DNA of 16,657 nucleotides from SCQX01 sp035720945 (GTDB lineage Bacteria > Pseudomonadota > Gammaproteobacteria > Burkholderiales > Burkholderiaceae_B), in contig DASTNK010000103.1 in assembly GCA_035720945.1 (NCBI GenBank), positions 1 to 16,657 on the forward strand. The letters are read 5' to 3'. Below, one piece after another: positions 6,330 to 13,010 of this stretch. Under the pieces are notes generated by a model. The model was not told the DNA's origin, did not search any database, and worked only from the letters and a program-made list of their open reading frames with translations. Positions within the stretch are counted from its first letter, which is position 1. Every line of letters starts with the position of its first letter. The position numbers and the translations under genes were made by a program.

Positions 6330-6935
6330 GTGGCAGTTGGTAATGCATTGCAGAAAGACGCCGCACCGGCGCTCGATGATCGCCCTGGCCAGTTGGTCGA
6401 GATCACCCCTGATACACACCCGGTCGTCATCGACCTCGTCTACGCCACACCCCACAACCTCGCGGGCCGGCCCGTGTACGCTTCCGATGCGCGGTGCGCG
6501 CTGCGACCCGAGGCGGCGGCCTGTCTGTTGCGTGCCGCCACGGCCGCGCGTCGGGCCGGCTATACCCTCAAAGTCTTCGATGCTTACCGTCCCGCAGCCG
6601 CCCAGGCGATTTTCTGGGCGGAGTGCCCGGATCCGCGCTATGTGTCCGACGCGCGAAAAGGCTCCAACCACACACGCGGGACGGCGGTCGACGTCACTCT
6701 GCTCGATGAGCAGGGCAAGGAACTGGACATGGGAACCGGCTTCGATGCCATGCGGGATCAGTCCCATCACGACCGCGACGACCTCCCGCCCACGGTGCAG
6801 CGTCATCGCATGCAGTTGCTGGGCATCATGCTGCGCGCTGGTTTTCGTTCCATCAACACGGAATGGTGGCACTACGAACTGCCCGATTCGCATTCCTATG
6901 CGTTGCTGGATGATCCGATTGTCCGGGTGGTGTGA
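6330..6935 (+). CDS. ddpX: D-alanyl-D-alanine dipeptidase (VanX/DdpX family)
   Basis: A 201-residue zinc dipeptidase read from GTG at 6330. The family motif SxHxxGxAxD appears as SNHTRGTAVD (112-121), giving zinc ligands H114 and D121. The third ligand H181 and catalytic base E178 are in TEWWHYEL, and the transition-state arginine is R87 in FDAYRP. All catalytic positions of VanX are therefore present. There is no signal peptide, so it acts in the cytoplasm, hydrolysing D-Ala-D-Ala to two D-alanines. In E. coli the orthologous ddpX heads the ddpXABCDF operon, and here the same gene order follows. That context argues for nutrient use of cell-wall dipeptide rather than vancomycin resistance: no vanH/vanA ligase genes are nearby, and Gram-negatives are not normally glycopeptide targets. 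Confidence 0.92.
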   Translation: MAVGNALQKDAAPALDDRPGQLVEITPDTHPVVIDLVYATPHNLAGRPVYASDARCALRPEAAACLLRAATAARRAGYTLKVFDAYRPAAAQAIFWAECPDPRYVSDARKGSNHTRGTAVDVTLLDEQGKELDMGTGFDAMRDQSHHDRDDLPPTVQRHRMQLLGIMLRAGFRSINTEWWHYELPDSHSYALLDDPIVRVV

Positions 6936-7224
6936 CGAGCGGATCGTTTCCAGGCTGTGGCTCTTCCTGATGCTTTGCCGCCACTCCATACCGATTGGGT
7001 TGGTGCGGAATGTTTCGAACCCTAGGGTTATTACTAGGCTTGTCGCGTTTCCATCGCTTGTAAGCTACAAAGCTTTCGGATTGAGACGCTGTCTGGCGTA
7101 TTTCGCGTGGCGTGTCGCGCCTCGACGTGGCCCGAATCTCGTCAATTCCTGTAATCGTTTTCTGTTTATCGCCGCGACGTGCTGTGTTGACCCGCGACGT
7201 TCCCCTTTCCCCTGGAGGTAATCC
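6936..7224. promoter_or_regulatory. 289-bp ddpX-ddpA intergenic region with palindrome AACCCTAGGGTT
   Basis: No gene is supported here. A perfect 12-bp palindrome AACCCTAGGGTT lies at 7018-7029 and the inverted pair CCTAG/CTAGG spans 7021-7038. A 5-bp stem AAGCT/AGCTT with a 4-nt loop lies at 7062-7075. No intrinsic terminator is visible. The length suggests that ddpA has its own promoter or control, in contrast to the close spacing of the transporter genes. Confidence 0.4.
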
Positions 7225-8808
7225 ATGTACGAGTTTGCGAATCGTCGCGCCACGGCATTGGCGCTGGGCAGGCATGCATTGGCCGCGTTGGTGGCGGGGC
7301 TGGGGCTGGTGGCGCTGGAGCCGTCCGTGTTTGCCATGGCGCCCAAGGACACGCTGGTCATCGGCAAGCCCGCCGACCCGCAGACGCTCGATCCCGCCAT
7401 CACCATCGACAACAACGACTGGACGGTGACCTACCCGTCCTATCAACGGCTGATGCGCTACAAGCAGGTGAATGGCAAAGGGTCCACCGAGGTCGAAGGC
7501 GACCTGGCGGCAAGCTGGAAGGCCTCGCCCGACAATCTCACCTGGACTTTCAAGCTGCGGCACGGCCAGAAGTTCGCCGATGGCGCGCCGGTGGACGCCA
7601 ACGCCGTGAAGTTCTCGTTCGATCGGCTCATGAAATTGCAGCAAGGCCCATCCGAGGCCTTCCCGCCGCATCTGCAGGTCACGGTGGTCGATCCGATGAC
7701 GGTGCAGTTCAAGATGGACAAGCCGTTCGCGCCGTTCCTCTATACCCTGGCGAACGACGGGGCGAGCATCGTCAACCCCGACGTGGCCAAACGGGCGACG
7801 GACATCAAGGCGTATCTGTCCGGCCATACGGCTGGCTCCGGCCCGTATCAACTGGTGTCCTGGCAGAAAGGCCAGTCGCTCACGCTGGAACCCAATCCCC
7901 ATTACGGCGGCAGCCACAAGCCCCATCTGGCGAAGGTCGTGGTCAAGATCGTGCCCGAGGCCTCGTCGCGGCGCCTGCAACTGGAAAAAGGCGATCTGGA
8001 CATCGCCGAGGAACTGCCGGTTGACCAGCTCGCCGCGCTGAAGAAGGCGCCCGGGGTGAAGGTGGCGGAATTCCCGTCGCTGCGCGTCACCTATCTGTAC
8101 CTGAACAACAAGAAGGGGCCGTTGTCCAACGTGCATCTGCGCCGCGCCGTGGTCGATGCCATGGATTACAAAGGCATCATCGATGGCATCATGCTCAAGC
8201 AGGCCAAGCAGACACGCGGCCCCATCCCGGAAGGCATGTGGGGGTATGACGCCAAGCTGCCGCTGCCGACCCAGAACCTGACGAAGGCCAAGGCCGAATT
8301 GGCCAAGTCCGGCGAAAGCCACCCCACGCTGGTGCTGCGCTATTCCACGCAAGACCCCAACTGGGAGCCCATCGCGCTGACGACCCAGGCCAACCTGGCG
8401 GCCATAGGCATCAAGGTCAAGCTGGAAAAACTGGCCAACGCCACCCTGCGTGAGAACCTGGACAAGGGTAATTTCGACATTTCCATCGGCAACTGGAGTC
8501 CGGACTTCGCCGATCCGTACATGTTCACCAGCTACTGGTTCGACTCGTCCAAGGGCGGGCTGGCCGGCAACCGCTCGTTCTATTCCAATCCGCAGGTCGA
8601 CAAGTGGCTGCGCGAGGCGGCCACCCTCAGCGACCAGGCCAAGCGCACCGCGCTCTACGACAAGGTGCAGGAACAGGTCACGAAAGACGCTGCCTACGTG
8701 TATCTGTTCCAGAAGAACTATCAGGTCGGCATGCGCAACGACGTGAAGGGTTTCGTGTTCAATCCCATGCTGGAACGCGTGTTCAATGTGGCCGACATGA
8801 CGAAGTAA
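7225..8808 (+). CDS. ddpA: periplasmic dipeptide-type substrate-binding protein (SBP family 5)
   Basis: A 527-residue binding protein with GGAGG and a 6-nt spacer before ATG. A basic N-terminus (NRR, R16), hydrophobic residues 17-31 and FAMA at 36-39 form a Sec signal peptide without a lipobox. The mature start TLVIGKPADPQTLDPAITID and the SBP_bac_5 signature FKLRHGQKFADGAPVDANAV are clear, and GNWSPDFADPYMFTSYWFDS is typical of dipeptide/oligopeptide binders (DppA/DdpA/GbpA). It captures substrate in the periplasm for the permease encoded downstream. D-Ala-D-Ala or related peptides are inferred only from linkage to ddpX; other di-/oligopeptides or glutathione-like ligands are possible. Confidence 0.9.
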   Translation: MYEFANRRATALALGRHALAALVAGLGLVALEPSVFAMAPKDTLVIGKPADPQTLDPAITIDNNDWTVTYPSYQRLMRYKQVNGKGSTEVEGDLAASWKASPDNLTWTFKLRHGQKFADGAPVDANAVKFSFDRLMKLQQGPSEAFPPHLQVTVVDPMTVQFKMDKPFAPFLYTLANDGASIVNPDVAKRATDIKAYLSGHTAGSGPYQLVSWQKGQSLTLEPNPHYGGSHKPHLAKVVVKIVPEASSRRLQLEKGDLDIAEELPVDQLAALKKAPGVKVAEFPSLRVTYLYLNNKKGPLSNVHLRRAVVDAMDYKGIIDGIMLKQAKQTRGPIPEGMWGYDAKLPLPTQNLTKAKAELAKSGESHPTLVLRYSTQDPNWEPIALTTQANLAAIGIKVKLEKLANATLRENLDKGNFDISIGNWSPDFADPYMFTSYWFDSSKGGLAGNRSFYSNPQVDKWLREAATLSDQAKRTALYDKVQEQVTKDAAYVYLFQKNYQVGMRNDVKGFVFNPMLERVFNVADMTK

Positions 8809-8821
8809 CGTAGTCGTGGTC

Positions 8822-8855
8822 GGGCGTGCATCGGGCCGAGGTTCGATGCACGCCT
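8822..8855 (+). other. stable hairpin between ddpA and ddpB
   Basis: An 11-bp perfect stem (8823-8833 with 8844-8854), extendable by a G-T pair, closes a 10-nt loop. No T-run follows. It lies 13 nt after the binding-protein stop. In many ABC operons such a structure protects the 3' end of the binding-protein message or reduces read-through, so that the binding protein is made in excess over the permease. Confidence 0.7.
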
Positions 8856-8880
8856 TCTGAAGTAAGTTTCTCGAGGTTTT

Positions 8881-9897
8881 ATGTCCTGGTTGCCGATCGT
8901 CAAGAAACGGCTGTTCAGTCTGATTCTGGTGGTCATTGGCGTTTCGCTCATCACGTTCGTCATTTCCCATCTCATTCCCGGCGACCCCGCGCGCCTCATC
9001 GCCGGGGAGCGCGCCACACCCGCCATCGTGGCGCACATTCGTCATCAACTGGGCCTGGACCTGCCGCTCTACGAGCAGTACTGGCGTTACATCGTCCAGT
9101 TGGCGCATGGTGACCTGGGCATGTCGATACGCACGCACCGCCCGGTGTTGCAGGACATCCGGGCCTTCTTTCCCGCCACGCTCGAGCTGGCGGTGGTGGC
9201 GCTGATCCTGGCCACGCTCATTGGCATTCCCCTGGGTGTGTTGTCGGCGGTCTACCGCAACAAGACGGTCGACCAGATCGTGCGCACGATCTCCGTCACG
9301 GGCATCTCCACCCCGGCGTTCTGGCTGGGATTGGGGCTGATCGTGGTGTTCTATGGGCATCTGGGTTGGTTTCCGGGCGGGGGCCGTCTGGACCAGGGCA
9401 TGACCCCGCCCACCGACATCACCGGGTTCTATCTGGTCGACTCGTTGCTGACCTGGAACATTCCGGTGTTCCTCAACGCGCTCAAGCACATCGTGCTGCC
9501 GGCGTTCACGCTGGGGTTCGTGCATCTGGGAATTGTCGCGCGGCAGATCCGTTCGGCCATGCTCGAGCAATTGGGCGAGGACTACATTCGCACCGCGCGC
9601 GCCTTCGGCCTGTCGCGCCTGACGGTGGTGGTGCGGCATGCCTTGCCAAACGCGTTGATACCATCCGTCACGGTGCTGGGTCTGGCGCTGGGTGATCTGC
9701 TCTATGGGGCGGTGTTGACCGAGACCGTGTTCGGCTGGCCGGGCATGGGCGCGTACGTGGTCGAGTCCATCCAGGCGCTGGATTTTCCGGCGGTAATGGG
9801 ATTCGCCGTCGTGGTGTCGTTCGTGTATGTGTTGCTGAATCTGGTGGTTGATCTGCTGTATCGGTGGATCGATCCGCGCATCACGGAGGTGAACTGA
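8881..9897 (+). CDS. ddpB: dipeptide-type ABC transporter permease (DppB/DdpB family)
   Basis: A 338-residue inner-membrane protein. The N-terminal helix LFSLILVVIGVSLITFVISH followed by LIPGDPA is the OppB/DppB hallmark, and HGDLGMSI follows near residue 76. About six membrane segments are visible. The EAA loop contacting the ATPases is EDYIRTARAFGLSRL (233-247) with the conserved RHALPNALIP after it. It pairs with DdpC to form the channel. Its start lies 72 nt after ddpA, across the hairpin; no strong ribosome site is visible at this ATG, which may keep its expression below that of ddpA. Its stop overlaps the ddpC start (TGATG). Confidence 0.93.
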   Translation: MSWLPIVKKRLFSLILVVIGVSLITFVISHLIPGDPARLIAGERATPAIVAHIRHQLGLDLPLYEQYWRYIVQLAHGDLGMSIRTHRPVLQDIRAFFPATLELAVVALILATLIGIPLGVLSAVYRNKTVDQIVRTISVTGISTPAFWLGLGLIVVFYGHLGWFPGGGRLDQGMTPPTDITGFYLVDSLLTWNIPVFLNALKHIVLPAFTLGFVHLGIVARQIRSAMLEQLGEDYIRTARAFGLSRLTVVVRHALPNALIPSVTVLGLALGDLLYGAVLTETVFGWPGMGAYVVESIQALDFPAVMGFAVVVSFVYVLLNLVVDLLYRWIDPRITEVN

Positions 9898-10778
9898 TGG
9901 CCAGCGTCCCCGTGGTTGCCGCGCAAGGGTCCTGGAAGGACGCCCTGTCGCGCTTCGCGTATCAATTGAAGAAAAGCCCGATGACCATGCTGGGTCTGGG
10001 CATCGTCGTGGTGGTGATCGTCGCGGTGTCGTGCGCCAATCTGCTGGCGCCGTACAACCCCGACATGATCAGCCTGGTGCATCGCCTGGCGCCGCCTTCG
10101 GCGCAGCACTGGTTCGGCACCGACGAAGTGGGGCGCGATATTTTCAGCCGCGTCCTGTACGGGGGGCGCCAGTCGGTGGGTGTCGGGCTGTTCGTGGCGT
10201 TCGCCTCGAGCATCGTGGGCGCCATCATCGGCTGTTTCTCGGGTGTGCTGGGCGGGTGGATCGACAACGTCATCATGCGCGCCATGGACGTCGTGCTGTC
10301 GGTGCCGTCGCTGGTGCTGACCATGGCGCTGGCCGCCGCATTGGGGCCGAGCCTGTTCAACGCCATGCTGGCCATCACCATTGTGCGCATTCCGTTCTAC
10401 GTGCGCCTGGCGCGCGGGCAGACGCTGGGTATCCGCGAGATGGCCTACGTGAAAGCCGCCCATACCTTCGGCGCCACGCGCCGCCACATCGTGTCCTGGC
10501 ACGTTGTGCGCAACGCGTTGTCGCCCATCATCGTGCAGACCACGCTGGACATCGGCAACGCCATCCTGATGGCCGCCGCGCTGGGCTTCATCGGCCTGGG
10601 GGCGCAACAGCCCACGGCCGAGTGGGGCGCCATGGTGTCGACAGGGCGCAATTACCTGCTGGACCAGTGGTGGTACACCGTGTTCCCGGGGTTCGCGATC
10701 CTGATCACCGCCATGGGTTTCAATCTGCTGGGCGATGGCGTGCGTGACATGCTCGACCCCAGGCTGAAAGCGAAATAG
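9897..10778 (+). CDS. ddpC: dipeptide-type ABC transporter permease (DppC/DdpC family)
   Basis: A 293-residue inner-membrane protein, translationally coupled to ddpB by a one-base overlap and with GGAGGTGA shortly upstream. It has the OppC_N segment (RFAYQLKKSPMTMLGLGIVV), the DppC signature HWFGTDEVGRDIFSR (71-85) and the EAA loop EMAYVKAAHTFGATRRHIV (181-199). The C-terminal GAMVSTGRNYLLDQWWYTVF and NLLGDGVRDMLDPRLK are family-typical. It is the second half of the channel. The open frame extends 11 codons upstream into ddpB, but the coupled ATG at 9897 is the natural start. Confidence 0.94.
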   Translation: MASVPVVAAQGSWKDALSRFAYQLKKSPMTMLGLGIVVVVIVAVSCANLLAPYNPDMISLVHRLAPPSAQHWFGTDEVGRDIFSRVLYGGRQSVGVGLFVAFASSIVGAIIGCFSGVLGGWIDNVIMRAMDVVLSVPSLVLTMALAAALGPSLFNAMLAITIVRIPFYVRLARGQTLGIREMAYVKAAHTFGATRRHIVSWHVVRNALSPIIVQTTLDIGNAILMAAALGFIGLGAQQPTAEWGAMVSTGRNYLLDQWWYTVFPGFAILITAMGFNLLGDGVRDMLDPRLKAK

Positions 10779-10787
10779 GAAGGTGGC

Positions 10788-10877
10788 ATGACGGGAAGTG
10801 GGATGGGAACAAGCAAGCGAAGCGCGCCCCGGCATGGCGGGGCCCCGCTCTCGGGAGGGGTGGCATGCGCGGTGTGA
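10788..10877 (+). CDS. possible 29-codon coupling ORF ahead of ddpD
   Basis: In the 86-bp ddpC-ddpD gap, ATG at 10788 (preceded by AGGAAGG) opens a short frame MTGSGMGTSKRSAPRHGGAP continuing to a TGA at 10875-10877. That stop overlaps an in-frame ATG at 10877 (codon 5 of ddpD) in a TGATG arrangement identical to the ddpB/ddpC junction. The peptide has no recognised family. It may be a translational relay or merely chance; the overlap geometry is the only support. Confidence 0.25.
   Translation: MTGSGMGTSKRSAPRHGGAPLSGGVACAV
10826..10843 (+). other. GC-rich hairpin ahead of ddpD
   Basis: A 6-bp stem GCCCCG/CGGGGC with a 6-nt loop, overlapping the 10-bp palindrome CGGGGCCCCG at 10838-10847. 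No T-run follows. It lies just upstream of the ddpD ribosome site (GGGAGGGG at about 10854-10860) and could modulate translation of the ATPase genes. Confidence 0.45.
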
Positions 10878-11890
10878 TGGATGCCCGGCGCGGACTCGCC
10901 CCGGCGTCAGGTGGCGCGGTGCTCGAAATCCATGATCTGAGTCTGGAGTTTCCGGTCTACAAAGGGTCGGTCAAGGCGCTCAATGGCGTGTCGCTCACCG
11001 TGGCGCCGGGCGAGATCGTCGGTGTGGTGGGGGAATCCGGCTCCGGCAAGTCCGTGACGGCGATGGCGGCGCTGCGCCTGTTGCCGCCGGACGGGTTCAA
11101 GATCACCGGCGGGTCGCTGCGCCTGTTGGGCCGAGACATTCTCGCCGCCTCGGAAAAAGAGATGCGTGCTGTGCGTGGTGGCGACGCCGCCATGATTTTC
11201 CAGGAACCCATGACCGCCCTCAACCCAACCCGGCGCGTCGGCGCGCAACTGGTCGACGTGATCCGCTGCCACCAGTCGCTGTCGCGCGAACAGGCGCTCG
11301 TGAAAGCGGTGGGGCTGTTGCGCGACATGTACATCGCCGATCCGGAACAGATTCTGCGGCGCTATCCATTTGAATTGTCGGGCGGCATGCGTCAGCGGGT
11401 GATGATCGCGCTGGCGTTTTCGTGTGATCCCGCCTTGCTGATCGCCGACGAACCCACCACGGCGTTGGACGTCACCGTGCAGCGGCAAGTTCTGTTGCTG
11501 CTGCGTGAGAAGGCCCGCGAACGCGGCACCGCCATTCTATTCATCACGCACGACATGGCCGTGGTGTCGCAGTTCTGCGACCGGGTCTACGTCATGTACG
11601 CGGGGTCGGTGGTGGAGGAGGGCGCGACGGCGCGGGTCATGGCCCGGCCGCGGCATCCGTATACCCTGGGTCTGCTGGCCGGCCTGCCCGAGAACGCGTC
11701 GCCCGGCGCGATGCTGCCCTCCATACGGGGGCAGGTGCCCAACATGGCGGCGCCGCCCGCCGGCTGTGCTTTCCGGGATCGCTGCGACCATGCCGATGAG
11801 GCCTGTCTGGCCCACCCGGCGTTGCGTGATCTCGGGGAGCCAGGCCGGAAGGCGGCGTGCTGGCATGTTCTGAACGGGGAACCCGCATGA
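10865..11890 (+). CDS. ddpD: dipeptide-type ABC transporter ATPase (DppD/DdpD family)
   Basis: A 341-residue cytoplasmic ATPase. Walker A GESGSGKS is at 56-63, the Q-loop in MIFQEPMTALNP at 110-121, the ABC signature LSGGMRQR at 171-178, Walker B LLIADEPT at 191-198 and the switch histidine H229 in ITHD. The C-terminal oligopeptide/dipeptide domain keeps CAFRDRC and two more cysteines (C301, C307, C314, C332), the cysteine set recently linked to an iron-sulfur cluster in this family. GGGAGGGG precedes ATG 10865; Met5 (10877) is an alternative start coupled to the small upstream ORF. It powers import together with DdpF, whose start overlaps its stop (ATGA). Confidence 0.93.
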   Translation: MRGVMDARRGLAPASGGAVLEIHDLSLEFPVYKGSVKALNGVSLTVAPGEIVGVVGESGSGKSVTAMAALRLLPPDGFKITGGSLRLLGRDILAASEKEMRAVRGGDAAMIFQEPMTALNPTRRVGAQLVDVIRCHQSLSREQALVKAVGLLRDMYIADPEQILRRYPFELSGGMRQRVMIALAFSCDPALLIADEPTTALDVTVQRQVLLLLREKARERGTAILFITHDMAVVSQFCDRVYVMYAGSVVEEGATARVMARPRHPYTLGLLAGLPENASPGAMLPSIRGQVPNMAAPPAGCAFRDRCDHADEACLAHPALRDLGEPGRKAACWHVLNGEPA

Positions 11891-12879
11891 TGCGCGAGGC
11901 CGAGCAGGCGCCGGTGCTGGCGCTCGAGGATGTGGAAGTCCGGTTCCCCGTGGCGGCGGACTGGCTTGGCCGGCCCAACCGCTACGCGCATGCCGTCAAT
12001 GGGGTGTCGCTGGACGTGCGAGCGGGCGAGATTCTGGGGATCGTGGGCGAATCGGGGTGTGGCAAAAGCACATTGGCCCAGTTGCTGATGGGGTTGCTCG
12101 AACCCTCCGGCGGCAGTGTGCGCCGGCCCGGCGCCTCGACAGGCAAGGCGAATGTGCAGATCGTGTTCCAGGATCCGCAGTCGTCCCTGGATCCGCGCCT
12201 GCCAGTCTGGCGGGTGATGATCGAACCCATTTACGTGCGCGATGGCGGTCGTTTGTCGGCGTTGCGCGCCCGGGCAGTGGAACTGGCGGGGCAGGTGGGG
12301 CTGCGCGCCGAGCAGCTCGATCGTTACGTGCATGAGTTCTCGGGCGGTCAGCGTCAGCGCATCGCCATCGCCCGCGCGCTGTCGTCCGACCCGGATGTGA
12401 TCGTGCTGGACGAACCCACCTCGGCGCTGGACATCTCGGTGCAGGCCCAGATCCTGAACCTTCTGCTGTCGCTGCAGCGTGCGCACAACCTGACGTATGT
12501 GCTGATTTCGCACAACGTGTCGGTGGTGCGGCACCTGTGCCACCGTGTGGCGGTGATGTACCTGGGTCAGATCGTGGAAATCGGCTCGGCGCGGGACGTG
12601 CTGGGCGATCCACGGCATCCCTACACGCGTGTGTTGCTCGACGCCGTGCCGCGCCTGGGCGAGCCGTTCGCCGATGGCTCGCCGACCGTCAACACAGAAT
12701 TGCCGGGTAACCGGGTTCTTCCGACCGGGTGTTTTTTCCGGGATCGATGCCCGTTGGCGACCGCGGGCTGCGAGAAGCCGCAGCGACTGGTCCCTCTGCC
12801 GGGCCCCGCCTCGCGCAGTAGCCGCTGCCATCTGGCGCCCATGGCGAGGAGAGCGTGGCGGGCCCCCGCTGAAAGGTAG
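11887..12879 (+). CDS. ddpF: dipeptide-type ABC transporter ATPase (DppF/DdpF family)
   Basis: A 330-residue ATPase starting at the ATGA overlap with ddpD; the next codon is also ATG, so a start one codon later is possible. Walker A GESGCGKS is at 54-61, the Q-loop in IVFQDPQSSLDPRL at 92-105, the signature FSGGQRQR at 151-158, Walker B VIVLDEPT at 171-178 and the switch H209 in ISHN, where the family more often has SHD. The C-terminal domain has CFFRDRC with C282, C288, C295 and C314. It is the second nucleotide-binding subunit and the last gene of the ddp block. The terminal tail MARRAWRAPAER is arginine-rich and less conserved. Confidence 0.93.
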   Translation: MMREAEQAPVLALEDVEVRFPVAADWLGRPNRYAHAVNGVSLDVRAGEILGIVGESGCGKSTLAQLLMGLLEPSGGSVRRPGASTGKANVQIVFQDPQSSLDPRLPVWRVMIEPIYVRDGGRLSALRARAVELAGQVGLRAEQLDRYVHEFSGGQRQRIAIARALSSDPDVIVLDEPTSALDISVQAQILNLLLSLQRAHNLTYVLISHNVSVVRHLCHRVAVMYLGQIVEIGSARDVLGDPRHPYTRVLLDAVPRLGEPFADGSPTVNTELPGNRVLPTGCFFRDRCPLATAGCEKPQRLVPLPGPASRSSRCHLAPMARRAWRAPAER

Positions 12880-12964
12880 ACCGGCGAGTGGCTGTCGACG
12901 GGCGGGGGCTTGCTGAATGACGGCCGTTCGCTGAATATTCCCGCAAGTTGCAGTAACCTAGAGG

Positions 12965-12992
12965 GTCCGCGTTTTTTGCGGACTTCATTTTT
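12965..12992 (+). terminator. probable intrinsic terminator after the ddp operon
   Basis: A 6-bp stem GTCCGC/GCGGAC (12965-12970 and 12978-12983) with a 7-nt loop containing six T, followed by TTCATTTTT (12984-12992). It lies 86 nt after ddpF and 18 nt before the aminotransferase ATG. If a promoter lies in 12910-12950 (TTGCTG then GAATAT, 17-bp spacing, is a weak candidate), the same structure would sit in the aminotransferase leader and could attenuate it. Confidence 0.55.
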
Positions 12993-13010
12993 CGGAAAAT
13001 CCTCAGGATC

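Noticed and set aside
6235..7221. A 328-codon plus-strand frame overlapping ddpX and the gap after it
   Set aside because: Out of frame with ddpX, Arg/Ser/Pro-rich and without family features. The ddpX frame carries all VanX catalytic residues.
6853..9639. A 928-codon open frame on the minus strand opposite ddpX, ddpA and ddpB
   Set aside because: Its product is rich in His, Gln, Arg and Gly without domain structure, which is typical of a frame antisense to GC-rich coding DNA. The plus strand holds recognisable family proteins throughout.
11587..12831. A 414-codon minus-strand frame opposite the two ATPase genes
   Set aside because: Antisense to ddpD/ddpF, with His/Arg/Gln-rich low-complexity composition and no recognisable motif.
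6330..12879. Vancomycin-resistance cluster because of a VanX-like gene
   Set aside because: No vanH dehydrogenase, D-Ala-D-Lac ligase or VanRS pair is present. The ABC genes in ddp order point to peptide nutrition.
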